Below are positions 47,823 to 60,600 of a stretch of 64,000 nucleotides of DNA, piece by piece. The stretch spans positions 27,066,944 to 27,130,943 of the forward strand of contig CM031864.1 in NCBI GenBank assembly GCA_018697195.1. The letters run 5' to 3'. Both the position numbers and the translations under genes were made by a program. Below the pieces are notes generated by a model. That model was not told where the DNA came from. It was given only the letters and a program-made list of their open reading frames with translations, and did no database searches. This DNA is from Certhia americana (lineage: Eukaryota > Chordata > Aves > Passeriformes > Certhiidae). Position 1 is the first letter of the stretch. The number at the start of each line of letters is the position of its first letter.

Positions 47823-50365
47823 AGCAAAGTAAGTAAATATGAACAGGTTTAGGCTGTTAACACCTGCCTACAATGAAAAGGACTGTGAAAAATAGGAGGA
47901 AGACTTTGCAAACTCCCTTGTTTTATCTTTTCTCACTGGTATTGAAAAGAAACATTCTTAGTCTGAGATCTATATACAGAGAGATTTATGTCTGGAGTTT
48001 TGCATCTTAAGTAGCTATGGAAAGGCAAGATAAAGCACTATGGCTTTGATGCTGTGCATCTCCCCTGTTCCTCTAATTCCAACCTGGAAATGCAAGAAAA
48101 CTTAGCACGAACTGGGAAAACTTTTGTACTGGATGTTTCCAAGTAAGAGAGATGGAACTCTCTGCCTGAGAAGGGCTCTTACAATGCAACACCTCAGAGC
48201 ACTGACCAAACACGAGGTGAGTACAAGCAGTTCCTGTCACTGATTCCCTTAATCAGAGCAGATGGCCATTGCTATTACCTCATTACTGTAAATTAAGGGA
48301 TGGAGGAGAGCTTGTCTTGCCACAAATTGAAAGTAATGAAAGTAAGATGATGGATATGTATAATGTAATGATTTACATAGTGGTATAGAATATAGTCAAA
48401 AGCTGTGGAAAATATAAAAGAAACACTCAAGGTTTTTAATTTATGAATTTTGTTCCCTTATGCCCACAGGGGGAAAAAAAGAAGGGTTAGCCAAATTGTG
48501 TTAGACCTCCTTTATTTGTTTTCAGAACTAATGGACCTAACCCAGATCTCTCATGTCTTTGGGCATATACCCTCCTCCTTGTGTATAAAAAAATTGCCTG
48601 TCCTTTGCTCCCCTGTTCTTATTGATGTTTACTAATAATGTAGTACATCATTTAGCTTTCCTAATGTTTTTTTCTATACATTCTACTTTTTCAGCCAATT
48701 GATTCTTTAGCACCTTAATCTTCTCAATCCCAAATGCTAGTTGATCTATAAAAACCACAAATTGGAAAGTGGTTGACTTTTCATGACTGCAATAAATTAG
48801 CTGTGAGCAACTAATTTAGCTCAGAAAATGTAAATGCATCAGCAACACTCTGAACCGCTGAAGTGTTGTCCACTGAAACCAGGGGAAAGACTGTTATTGA
48901 CTGGGACAGGCTTTGGAGCAGACCTTTAGCAGAGGAAAAAAAGTGGGCAAGACTGAACTAGAGAAGAAAAAGGAACCAGCTGATAGATTCCCTTTCTCTG
49001 CTAGCCTAAGGGCACGTTCAACCTCTCTGTTTCTGTTTGTATTTTTAAGTAATGTGATCATTCCTGAAAAAGGCACAAGGAGGATTGTACGTCTCTGAAA
49101 CTTGGATAACTTACTGAGAAATTTATTGCAGACACTACAAAAAAATATTTGAAAGTATTATAGTTTGCAAAAAAACCCGCAAACAAGCCATCCTTCTCAG
49201 CTATACTTGATAGTTGCTGCAAACTGATAATTGAAATCTTTGTCAGAGTAAATTTAATTTGCCAATGGGTCTTTTCCTAAAAAAGTAGAGCTGTGCAGTT
49301 CAGCTCCAGGCATTTCTCAATAAATACACAGGAAAAAAGCCCAGGTGAATATTTGAATAAGAAACATTTTCAAATTACCTGAACAATTTTGGTGTAGGGA
49401 GAAAAAATAAAAATCCTGAGGAAAAAAAAAAAAGAGACTGATTTTCTGGTTAAAATGTTTTTTGAGTAGACAGAAAAAAAAAATCAAGGGGCAAAATAGT
49501 TGGTTTTGCTGGAAAACATATTCTAGCACTTTGTTTTCAGTCTTTATGTTTATTAAGTGTTTGCCAAAGGGGGAATATGTTTTGTCTCTATTTGTATTTT
49601 TCAGCAATTAAATTTCATTCTAAAAGGACAGTTTTATGCTTACTGACTATCAAAGCTAAATTCTGTTCCTAAAAATTGTCCCCTTCAAGAGTGACAAAAG
49701 GTTAATTTGGTTTTCTAAGTACATACCACATATGCATGAAAAGTTTACTTTCAAGACCTTCCTAAGGATTCTTTCAAGTCATTCATTTTAAGCTAAAAAG
49801 TTCAAAGAGGCTTTGCAGAAGGGATTTTGAGAGATGGGACTTTGGAACCCTTGGGTAAAAACATAAATGAAGTACCAGAGGTTTCATACTCAAAACTCTT
49901 TAAAGAGATAGCTTGTCATTATTCTCTAACATTGCAGCTCAAAGGCTGTGTTTTGTAAGTCCACGATCTGAGAGTTTAACAGAAAAGGTTAAAATATGTC
50001 TGATTTTTAAATTATATTGAACTGCTATATTTAGGTATTGATGCAGAGTAGTGGAAAGAAACTCCCCCAAAAAACCCCATAAAAACCCAACCAAACAGTT
50101 CTAATAAATCTTTGATCTTTTTGTATCATGATTTTGCCTGGTTTTCCTTTTGGTAAATCCACCCTTGCAAAGGATGTACTCATCCAACAAAATCATGGTG
50201 CTGAGAACTGGGTGGAAGTGTGCCTGAAGAAAGTGCTTTTTTTAAACTTTATCTATTGCCTAGCAAATAATGCAATTAGTAAAATAGTTCTAATCTTTTC
50301 AGGAAAGAATCATGGCACTAGATAAGATTATCTTCATATCTATTAACTGAAAATTCTTTACTCAC
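47823..50365. other. AT-rich DNA, nothing recognised
   Basis: Open frames of 60-96 codons occur at 48450, 48894 and 49317 without domains. Homopolymer A runs lie near 49430 and 49484. No repeat family is identified. Confidence 0.4.
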
Positions 50366-51919
50366 TGTCTTGGTTGGGCGCTGATTGGCCAGTTTTTTAA
50401 TATGATTAAACTATGAAAAGGGTGTAGATGCTTTTATAAACATGCATTTTGGGATGAGTACACTGGAATTTTTTTATGCTGATTTCTGGTTTTGGGAGAG
50501 GTAAGAGGCACAGCACGGCTTCTTTACGTGGCCAGGCCAAGTTCCTCCCACCCCCTCCCTAATCCCAGAAGCCGGTGGATGGGGGGGAAGGAGAGGATGA
50601 GGGAGGGCCCCAGCCAAGGCCAGCCAGTCCTTGCCAAGCCTAAGAACAGCTACAGGATGGGCCACAGCCCACGAAGCCTGATGGGGGAAGCTGGACCAGG
50701 CCCTGTCAGGTACCAGGCAGAGAGAGGGGGAGATCATTTGCCACTGGCATGTCATAGCTGAGCTCTGGCCGATTGAAGATTCTAGCCCCCCCGCTCCACG
50801 ACCCCTCAGCATAGCTGAAATTGAACTTGAGATTCTGGCACAGTTCCAGCACAGCTGCAATTCATCACATGACTGCTTTGTCTTGGCTGCCGCCTTTTAT
50901 TAACTCTTTCAGGGCACTGGTAAAACCTCCAGGCCTCATTTTCTCTTAAATGAGTGACAAAGAGTGAAGACACATAAAGAAACGACATGAAGACATCAAA
51001 GTCAATCAAGAAGTAAAGTTTAAGGTGGGAGAAGTATGGGGAGGTACCTGATTTCTTAGGCTGAAATTCTCTTCTAAGCTGCGGTGATGGAAAATAATAT
51101 ATTGAGATATTTCCTTTAAACTGCAGAGAAGTATGGGGAGATGGAAAGTTCAAATTGTAAACCTGAGCAAAGGAATGCAATGTTAAGTGAGCCAATGTTA
51201 AAGCAGCTGTGATTGCTGAGAAGCTTAAACAGAGATGAAGTGATAAAGACTCTGCCTCAAGAGGAGCAGGAAGAGAAGAAGAAAGAGAAGGAAAAGAAGA
51301 AGAAGGAGAAGGAAAAAAATAAGGAGGAAAAAAAAAAGGAGAAGGAAAAAGAATAAGAAGGAGAAGAAGTAGAAGCAGCAGAAGAAGCAAAAGAAGGTGC
51401 AGAAGCAGACAAGAAGAATTTCTGTTGCCTGAGATGAAGATGATCTTGAAGATAGATAGAGAACTTTTGCCTTTGAAAAGGTAGCTTTAATAATAAAAAA
51501 AACCCCATACATTGACTGGCCCAGAGGCACAGCTGTGAAAGGGCTGTGAAAATGGGAGGATTTCATAAATGCAGATTTCTGGCTGGCTGCTATTCTTGAA
51601 TACTGAAACCACGAGAGAATGGTTTTCTTGTGGGGGAATTTTCCATAGCAAACGAGAGATGCTCCTCTCTCTAAGTGAACTGAAGAAAGACTATTCTGGA
51701 GCAGAAAACTGACTGAGAATTCTGGGTGGTGTTTTCTGTATGTTGTCAGTGGGAAAGAAAGAAGGTGTGGGGAGTACAAAGAGACTTTTGAAAGTTTCAT
51801 TCTGATTCTTGTTATTTTTTTTCTTTTAGAATTAGTTAATAAAGTTTTATTACTTTTAAGTTTAAGCCTAATTTGCTCTTGATTGGGAAATTTTAAATTG
51901 GCGAACCAAAACCACTACA
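50366..51919 (+). repeat. Solo LTR, family B copy 2, with an expanded GA tract
   Basis: This LTR of about 1,554 bp starts TGTCTTGG and ends AACCACTACA. It shares with the 20951-22368 LTR the opening GCTGATTGG segment, the AGTTAATAAAGTTTTATT polyadenylation region and the TTTAAGTTTAAGCC block. The 5-mer ttact follows it (51920-51924) and also occurs three bases before its start (50358-50362), so the TSD is suggestive only. Confidence 0.8.
51252..51420. repeat. GA-rich (GAA/GGA)n low-complexity tract in LTR
   Basis: Purine-only stretches of GAA, GGA and AAG units run for about 170 bp inside the family B LTR. The related LTR at 20951 has only a short GA-rich patch here, so the tract expanded in this copy. 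Confidence 0.9.
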
Positions 51920-52608
51920 TTACTCCAGGCTGGAATTAACCACTTTACAAAAGCCATTTTGACCTTATTTTTGTCCAAGTTCAAAGCTGTGTGTTTCAAA
52001 ACACTGGAATCACATAAATGTTCACCTTTGTAAAATTGCAATCTCTCTTACAACAAGCATTCTCTTTCACTTTGCCTGGTAAACTTTGGCTTTCTGTCCA
52101 AATGATCCCATTAATCACTTAATAGTTTTGAGATTACTATTGTAAAAGGATCTGAGAGTCATTCAAAGACTCTCTTCATAAAACTGAATGAGTGTAGTGG
52201 AAGTTTTAAACTGGCCTTACATAAATTCCCGAAAGACCCTGATTGCTTTTTTATTTTTCAGCTCTTCTGTGACAGGGGAGGACATGCAGCAGGGCAACAA
52301 CACCAGAAACTTGTTTAATGTAAGAGAACGTCCTTAAACGTCCTTAGCAATATTTGGGACCTGTGGCAATCCTTGATGAGGCAGGAGTTGTAGAGATTTG
52401 GAGAGTCTGGTTTGAGGAGTGGACAGGAAGTCAGATTTCTAAGGGTTTTTCACACTTCTACGTGTGTTTTTTAGGTTAAGTCAAAATCAGGTTTCACAGT
52501 TGCAAGAAGGAACTTCTGAGTGCCAGTGGGACAGCTTGACATTGAACCAGGCACCAGCAGATCCCTGCTATGTGCTCAGTTACTGCTGCTTTTCATATCC
52601 TGGCAGAG
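51920..52608. other. Unassigned spacer between two LTRs
   Basis: Mixed AT-rich DNA; no retroviral internal motif or gene is seen. Confidence 0.4.
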
Positions 52609-52613
52609 ATGAA

Positions 52614-53370
52614 TGTTGGGGGTTGGGCTGCTTTCCTACAGAATTTTTTTCCCAGAAGTTGCTCGGAATCTGATTGCTGGATGCTTGTGAATACTTGTGG
52701 GTGCTTGGGAAAGACAAAGAAAGTAGCTAAGTCAGGGACAGAGTGGCACCCAGACTTCACTCTGGCGAGCTTTGCTCTCAGAGGAAACTGACAGGGCTGA
52801 TTGGTTCATGGCTGCAGCGAGATCTCCCCATCCCTCACCTGGAGCTCAGCTGGGAGTGACCCGTCACCATCTCTTTGTGTGTTCCCTGCAATATTGGAAC
52901 CTGTTCTCTCCCAGCCCTGCCGAGAGCTCCTGCCCCATTGTGCTGTACCTGCTGCTTTCTTCAGTTTCGCTCTGGGTTTCCCCATGCTGTGTTCTACACC
53001 CCCTGCCTAGCCCGGGAGGTTTTCTACAGCTCCAGCTCCCGTCATCGAGCCTCGTATGCATCCCATCCCCCAGGACTGCTGCTTGCTCTGCTAGCTTGTG
53101 ACGGTACTGAAGGGGAAAGGTGGCAGAGGAAACTGTGACTGTTTTTCCCTAGTTCTGTTTGTTGTTAACGCTATAGTTATTGTTGTTATTTTATCTTGTT
53201 AGACACACTAGTAAAGAACTGTTATTCCTATCCTGACATCTTTGCCTGGGACCGGTTTAATTTCAGAATTAAAAAAATTTGGAGGGAGGAGGTTTTGTAC
53301 TCACCAGTTCAAGGGAGGCTCCTGGTTTTTTGTTTTCCTAGCAGACACGCCTGTCTTCTTATTTAAGACA
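52614..53370 (+). repeat. Solo LTR, family A copy 3
   Basis: This 757-bp LTR runs from TGTTGGGGGTTGG to TATTTAAGACA. Flanking 5-mers are atgaa (52609-52613) and atgga (53371-53375), one mismatch. It aligns through its length with copies at 4339 and 14206, sharing the CACCTGGAGCTCAGCT block and the AGTAAAGAACTGTTATTCC segment. Confidence 0.9.
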
Positions 53371-53375
53371 ATGGA

Positions 53376-53816
53376 ACAACACATTAGAGCTGTAAACATA
53401 TCCTTCTGGAAACAGCATGGATGTCTTGGTCCTGTTTTTCACCTGTAATTCGTTAGCACTGGACTACACTTGTACGATGGATGTGCACGATGTAGCAGGA
53501 TGCTCTGCCTAAGTGGAAGCAAAACAGTTCGGATAATTCCCTGTTTGCCAAGTGATTATAGGAATGGAGATGGGGATCACTTTTGGGGTTTAAGGGTGCT
53601 GAAACCAGCCTGGTTCATTCATGCTGAGGTTAAACACCAGGGAAGAGCAATGTCTTCTGAGTTCCTGACAGAGGAAACAACAAATTATAATGTTGACAAC
53701 TGATCTATAGCTGCTGAGTTGGCACAGCCCGGGGGCATCTGACTGATAATTCAATGCTTTATACTATAAAAACCTAGTCAAAATTTTTAGAGGAGGAATT
53801 TTTATTTCTTGGAATA
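53376..53816. other. Unassigned spacer with a short ORF
   Basis: A 77-codon plus-strand frame at 53470-53703 lies right after the LTR. It has no recognisable domain. Confidence 0.35.
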
Positions 53817-54595
53817 TGTGTGGAGATTCTTCCCTGGAGTGGGGGCACCCCTCAAGGTCATTCCTCAAGGCTGAGCCGAAGAGATTTGCACAGAGTCATT
53901 GGGATGGATGAATTACATCAGTCTTTATTGAGAAATTATGCTGCCAGATTTAATATAATTGCTTCAACAAACAGTGCACTGTAGAAGTCATCAGAGCAGC
54001 CGAAACTGTGCAGTAAATAATTCTGATTAAGATCTGTAGTCTAATCATTATCATTATCATAATTAATCTAAATAAACCATTTATTTTATTTATATAAACA
54101 TACTTGATTTGCCATCCTTAATCTTGGGGGACAAAATCATAAAAAGTCTCAATTACACCTGTACAACCACTGCCCAAGCCTGGCACGGGTATTAAATCCA
54201 CGTACACACCAGATGCCCCTTCCCATGTTGAATCCTACTGTCGTAGGAATTTTGTTTGTGTTTGCTGCACAACCTGGGAGTTTCTTTTTGCCTGGCTCAT
54301 TCTGGAGTGTTTCCTAGCAGTGCCAAGAGCAGTCCCTGTCCTCAGGAAGCCTCTAAGGAGTAGAGAAAAGCAAATATCTATTTGTACTTATTAAGTTTTT
54401 AGGGTTGCCCTGCCTGCCATTGAATATTGATCCTTCCTGGATTTATGTTTATGGTATTTAGCCTTCACTCTCAAGCCCTAACAATTACATTCGGTTTCCA
54501 AAACACACAGCCTTCCAATTTTTACACTCAGACTTCCACTGAAAGTGTTGTGGAATGTCACTAATGGAGCATTGTGTCATATGAATTAAATGGCA
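53817..54595 (-). repeat. Probable LTR (minus), about 779 bp
   Basis: On the minus strand there is an AATAAAG signal (near 53927) followed by a U5-like part ending CTCCACACA at 53817. The other end would be TGCCATTT at 54595. The 5-mer gaata flanks both ends (53812-53816 and 54596-54600). The middle is AT-rich and old. Confidence 0.55.
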
Positions 54596-54600
54596 GAATA

Positions 54601-55639
54601 ACACAGTGGCAGTAGACCACAAAGAAGGATCCAGGATTAGCGCTAAACAGATAGCTTTTGTTAGAACTCTGCCTTTTTAAAGGTTATTTTGAAAAATTGT
54701 AGAATTAAAGTTGCTTATTTTGTCGCTTCTTTCTTGTTAAATTTAACAGGTAGATGTAGACGAGTAGGAGAAACATTTGTTATGTTCACTGCTCAGTAAA
54801 TTGTCAATAAATTCTCAGTGTTACTGAAAATTCCTGGGAGGAAGAGGTGAAAAAAGAAGTTTTTCACCCCTCCCAAACATAGATGTAATGTGAAAGATGA
54901 CGTGGATTAAAAAAATAACGAATTCTTTAAAAGAGCCTTTATAGAAATAATTTCCCTAGTGCAGAAAACCCAGGGTTATGAATCAGTGATGTCCTGTTTT
55001 AACCTTTTAAAAGCAGGGAGTCCCTTAGGACTTATTTAAAGCTTTTGTGCCTCTCTCCTTCTTCTGGTGATCTGCTCTCATGGCAGAAGAATTCCTTAGG
55101 TCAAAAACATCACTGTGGCACTCTGGGAATGAGGTGACATTATGTCTACCCTACCAGGTCAGCCCTTGTGACAGTGGGGTACAGCTTTATTTTTCAGCAA
55201 TTCCACCTTTCTGATACTGCACAAGTCCACAAACTTTTCATCAGTTTGGCAGCCCTGGCTTGCTGGAATAATGTCAGGGGACAGCTCTCTCACTATCAAT
55301 ACCTCTGCAGCTCCAGATCATTGAAATGTACCAAAGCAGATGTTCTTTAGAGATTGATAGCTTGAGAAGAAAAATGAAGGAGGAAGCTACCAGTGGCAAA
55401 ATCCCAAGTAAGTTTATTTGTCAGCTTTGAAGGAAGACATAATTATAGAGTAACAATATCTACAGGCGCCCAAATCAAGAGACATTAATCCCAAGTTAAA
55501 AAATCTTTACTATCTTTTTCAAGAAAACGTCAAGCCGGCTTCAAGTAATAGTGGGGCCATTTGGGACAGGGTAGTTCAAGAAAAACACATTTTGGGGGGA
55601 AATTTCCTTCATTATTGCTTTTTTGCCAGAGTTCATGAA
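54601..55639. other. AT-rich DNA, nothing recognised
   Basis: A slightly higher-complexity stretch occurs at 55080-55350 with a 60-codon frame, but no domain or clear splice pair. Confidence 0.4.
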
Positions 55640-55790
55640 ATCATTGAATGCTTGAGTAGGCAGGTATCTTAAAGAACATCCAGTTCCAACCTCCTGTCAT
55701 GAGCAGGGATATCTCACACTAGAGCAGTTACAACGGACACATCCTTTCATGTTCAAACATAAAGAATCCCAGGATTCCTCAAGCATCATG
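55640..55790 (-). mobile_element. Old CR1 3' fragment
   Basis: Reverse CR1: AAATCATTGAATGCTTGAGT tail, CCAGTTCCAACCTCCTGTCA, GAGCAGGGATATCTCACACT. It is diverged. Confidence 0.65.
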
Positions 55791-55798
55791 GCCACCAC

Positions 55799-56065
55799 CT
55801 GTGGCTCTCAGTCAGTGTGTAGAATTCATTCATTTTCTGGAGATCTCGTAAGTATTCAGCAGGCTCTAAACAGCAACTCTCCATTATGATATCAGCATAT
55901 TGTTTTTTATATCTATGCCATAGATCCTGCTCATTCAATGAGAATTTTCCCTCATTAGACTGCAAATAATTGACATGGGTTTTTTTTAAATTTTGTTTAA
56001 TATTTTTTCTGAATCTGTTTTCTTTATCATTAACTTCATGTAGCAGTGGGAACAACATTCTGTGA
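55799..56065 (-). CDS. Candidate internal exon of an unidentified host gene
   Basis: On the minus strand a TTTTTATGACAG acceptor precedes a 267-nt segment open in one frame and followed by CACAG/GTGGTG, a usable donor. The length is a multiple of three, so the exon would be phase-symmetric. The peptide is charged and helical with an acidic/aromatic middle (KFSLNEQDLWHRYKKQY) and looks like real protein rather than AT-rich noise. It has no stops or frameshifts. I do not recognise the family. Neighbouring exons are not identified in this window; the 29941-30006 and 25-330 minus-strand candidates could be related, but this is speculation. Confidence 0.4.
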
Positions 56066-56917
56066 CTGTCATAAAAAGTTACTCATGAGAAAATACAATT
56101 CGTTTAAGTCTTTTCAGAAGTCTCATGACATATGTGCTTATCTCTGTTACAGAAATTAGTGAGAACATAGCCACATATTTTATTCTTTAATTGTTAAAAA
56201 TGCAAAACCAAAACAACAAATGAAAAGACAAAAACCAATCAAAACCAACCAGAAACCAATCAAACAACAAGAAAAACATACACCAAAAACAAAAAAACCC
56301 AACCAAACAAAAAAAAAAAAAAAAAAAAAAAAAAAACAAAGCAAGAACAAAGAAAGAAAAAGCTGCTGCTCTGCATGGTAATCTTATCCAAATAGAATCC
56401 ACAGGATCCTCTTTGATTTAAGAATGCTTAAAACCACCCCAACAAACAAACAAGCAAAACAGCTGCTGTACCTATATTACATTTTAAACTATTCATTTCC
56501 TCATTTTCAACTCACCTGTAGCAGCAACAAATCTAATTCTATATCAACAAAAGACAGGGTGGTTCATGTAAAGTTCTCAAAGATACTCTTGTCCAAACGA
56601 AATGTTCCAGGAAATATGGCAAATTGCACAGGGTCAGTCAGTTTAATGATTCCAAAAAGATATAGGTACTCACACCTTTTCTGCTTTTCCTTCTACTTCA
56701 AGAAAATCAGGGTGTTCTTGCTATGGGCTTACTCTGAGTAGTCTTCATTCAATGGATACATTTGTCTTACCAACCTAAACAATAATAAATTCATGTCCAG
56801 GCCCAGCACATTGTTATCCAACAGCATTGGCTGGACACTGAAAAATTACATGACACTCTATGTATCCCAACAACTTTTTGTGATCAAATTTATTCTGTTT
56901 GCAAGGGTTTTACATTT
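56066..56917. other. AT-rich DNA with an A-rich tract
   Basis: An (AAACC)-type A-rich run at 56203-56345 includes A28 at 56309-56336. A 105-codon plus-strand frame at 56424-56741 has no domain. Confidence 0.4.
56309..56336. repeat. A28 homopolymer in A-rich tract
   Basis: There are 28 consecutive A, preceded by AACCAAAC-type units. It may be the tail of a retrotransposed copy, but no source element is visible beside it. Confidence 0.9.
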
Positions 56918-57597
56918 TGTCGTGGTTTGAACACCAGGTGTCTCTTAAGGAGAGCTGGAGCCTCCTTTGGAGTAGATAATTTAAACTCCCTACTTCCAAA
57001 TTATTATAACTTTGAAATTAAGGGACTCTCGGGCAAAGATATGGGAATAGAAATAACAGTTCTTTATTAGGGAAACTAAAATAAACAATAAAACAAAAAT
57101 ACATGCAGTACTACAAAAGACAGAAAGAAACCAAACAAGACAAACAATTAAAAAACCAAGCCCACTGACAGAGTCAGGAGACAACCTGCTGGTTGCAGTC
57201 CTAGTGGCAGATGTGGCTCTGTTTAAGTAATGCTCCTGTAGAAAAGTGGAGTTCTTTCACTGAAGGTCCAGTGGTGAGAGATGGGCCTGGTCTTCCTCTG
57301 AGAATCCAGTGGTTTGATGCTTCAAGTCCCAGGTTTTATCCAGGTAAGACTACTTGGCTCCTTCCCTTGGATGGAGCGTTTCTCGGTGGAATGATATAAT
57401 CTTATCAGTAAGACTCAATGACCCATGAGCAGAAGATCTCTCCCTGGAGGGAATCTGGGTTGTGGAATAGATAAGAAAACTTCCCCAGCAGGTTTTTGAC
57501 AGTTGGCCATTCACAATTACCCCAGCCCCCACACCCCATTTTCAACAGATGGTGATAGAATTTGTTTTGGTTACATTTTGCACTGCTACCCATGGCA
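56918..57597 (-). repeat. Solo LTR, family C
   Basis: This 680-bp LTR on the minus strand runs from TGCCATGGG (right end) to AAACCACGACA (left end). A perfect 5-bp TSD, cattt, lies at 56913-56917 and 57598-57602. AATAAAGAACTGTTATTT starts the R region. From there the R-U5 (ATCTTTGCCCGAGAG..., TTTAATTT, ATTTGGA) is close to that of family A, while the U3 is different. Confidence 0.92.
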
Positions 57598-57602
57598 CAT
57601 TT

Positions 57603-60600
57603 TAATACAACCTTCCCGAATTTGATTCCACATCAGGAAACTAGGGTTTTTGCAGTTGCTGCTAAGAGTAGGAGTTAGAACTTGTGTAAATTACTTTTCC
57701 CCTTTATATTTTGGGACAAGTTTGTGCATAGCTGAGATGATCGTGGATTGTGCATATATTTTGAACATGTTGCTGCTATCAGGTTTGTAAGTCAGGCTAA
57801 CAAAGAAAAAGCAGCAATGAAACAACAAGAATCCATCACATCAATTTGGCTCCCTTCTCCAAAGAATCCAAGTGCCAAACAACTCAGAGGCCTTAAAACA
57901 GTGACCTAAAAACAATTAAGCTGAAAATCTTGTCAGTATTAAAATTGTAGCTTTATTTTGTAATAAATTCTTAAATAAAAGTACTGAACTTTGAAGAGAT
58001 GATTTAAAAAAAATCTCTATAATCATCAGAAACATTTAATTTTCAGATTTGCTATGGTTTTTTGTCTTTTTTTTATTTTTGAGACTGAAGCAAAGGAGTG
58101 ATTCCTCTCCATTCTGTTTTGAGCTCCCTTTTCCTTTTCTTTTTACCCTGACATAGTGCTTTGTTGTAGAAGGAATTTTCTTGTTCTTCAAACTCCCACT
58201 GCTCTTGTCTTGATTACAAATGTAAGGATGTTTGCCTGCAAACTCCTAATGCTCTATATTGGGTCTATATTGCTCTATTTTGCTCCACGTTTCATAGGTA
58301 ACCCATGGTTCTTGGATTTGGCAGCATGGAAGTGCAAATATTCCAGGTATCGATTACCTTCTCAGAAAGTTAGTTGTAGAACAAAAAAAAAACAGAAAAA
58401 GGAGAATGGGAGTGAAGGCACAAAAATGTGCCTTTTTAAACAAGGAACTATGGTTAGGCAAGGGCCAGTTTAATTTTAAAAGACACATAGTAGAAATAGT
58501 ACAGGCAAAGGTTTCAAAATAGGAATTAATCAGGCAAAGTTATAGAATATTACTTCACAGGTGTATCTTGGGATTAAAAAAAGGTTTCACCTTGTTATGT
58601 AGATTTAGTATCAATTTATATAACTCCACAGGGAATTGTGCACTAGAAAAATAGTCCTGTGGCAAATGAGTATCTATTTATAAAAGAAAAGGTACAAACA
58701 TGTTTTCTTACTTTTACAAATATGTCAAACTTACTTTTTTACCTTTAAAAAAAAAAAATCCTAGGTCTACATTCTAAGAAAAATATGTTATTATCTCTCT
58801 AATTCCTGTTACACTTTTGCAGTTCATTTCTACAGCTCAGATAAAACAGACCATCTAAGTGACTCATGATATTTTTTAGAATATGGTCACAATGACAACT
58901 GGTTTACAGCCAAGGAAGACGAAAGTGGAGAATTATTTTAAACACAATTCAGAATCACTACCCTGATTGCAAGACCGGGGAAAAAATACTCTCTTTGGGT
59001 TGTGTCAGCATAAATTTAACTTGACACTGCAAAGCTAAGGAGCCATCTGGAAGATGGAAAAATGACTGTCAGCAGTTCCTTTTGACTGGACAGGAGCAGG
59101 AAGTGCCTGGAGAGGAATGGCTGATCATGACACACAAGCTCGTTTTAGGAAAGGGTGAAAAACACGATTTTTGTGCTCAACTTCTTGATACCTTCTCTGG
59201 GTAGAGGGACAGTTACTCGATTACAACCTTGTGATGCGATGGGAAAATGAAATAAAAATGTGTTTCCCCTGGCAACAGGCAGACTGGCCATGGCTAATTT
59301 ATACAGAAAACTTTGAGAATAGCCCCTACTATAAGCAGAATTTGTTGTATGTATGGTGGCTATACAAACAAACTCTACTTATAATCAGCAGGTCATTAAT
59401 GAATAGAGTTACTTGGTTTTGCTTACAGTTTATAATTAACATTTTATCATTTCCTATCAGCTTCTTATGCTTAAAGGTGCTATCATGGCCATTTAAATGA
59501 TGAAGTTGGTTTGTCATAGACCCTGCAGCCATGAACCATTTTAATTGTTGATGCATGTGGCAACATGATTGATGTGAAAAGGAATTCAGAGCAGTAAGCT
59601 ATTGCACCTCGAACATCTCCATCCCATATATCACTCAACACAAAAAAGCTCACCAGATTAGCCTTGTTTAAATATTATTTGCATATAAATTGCAGGATAA
59701 GTTATAGACTGTGGATTTTATGAATGAGGCTAAATACTAAAGCCAGCAGTTACATATTCCTCTAACACTGAGATTCACGGGTGCACTTTGAAGGCTGGGT
59801 TCTAAGCAGACTCTAGAGTCAAGGATGTGAGAGAAAAATCTCATTTGTTTTCTGTGAAGTAAGGGGCTGGGAGATAGTGGAGGAGTGCACCAGCTTTGTG
59901 TTCTGAGTGGTGAACAAAGGGAAATATTCCTTGTTCTGAGTAATGCCTTTGTAAACACATCTTCAAGTATTGCACAGGCTTAATAGATTTTTTATGCACT
60001 AAATTGTTCTGTTCTTTTGCAGTTAACTTCAAAATGCTGTGTAGAAGGGGACTATGCTTAAAGACTGCTACCACTTCTATCCAGAGTTTTAGTAGTGAAG
60101 CCCCTAACTGTATATTGATGCAAAATACCTTTGTTAGGAAGCACAATTATATTTTTTCCATATTCACTGGTAAGTGCAGTAGGTCAGTCATTCTGAATAA
60201 TAAATCAGCTTCTAAGCCTTCCCCAGAATTCATCATTCAAAAAAATCCATTTTATATTTTCATTTTCTCTAGAGGTTGTAAGTTTTATAAAAATATGCTT
60301 TTTTTTTTCCCAGGGCTTTTCCAAATTCCGTGCCAAGTGCCTAAAATGTGCATTACCCTTGCAAAAGAAAATAGTTACCATGCAAAAGAGTATAAAATGA
60401 AAAATATAATTAAAATTTCTCTGGGTGGGTTAAACTTTGTTGGGTTTCACTTTGTTGTGCTAACAAAGTATAATCATAGCCTACGTCCTCTGTATCAAAA
60501 TTTATTAGGAAATGGTATGGGAATGCTCTTGGAAGAATGATACTATCAAACACCTCTTTTAGAATCATTTCTACTAATTCAGAGTTTTGTTGATGAGATT

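Noticed and set aside
51225..51800. A 191-codon Leu/Phe/Ser-rich minus-strand frame
   Set aside because: It is the complement of the GA-rich tract in a family B LTR.
60004..60540. A 178-codon plus-strand frame
   Set aside because: AT-driven composition, no domain, and no convincing splice or promoter context; likely chance.
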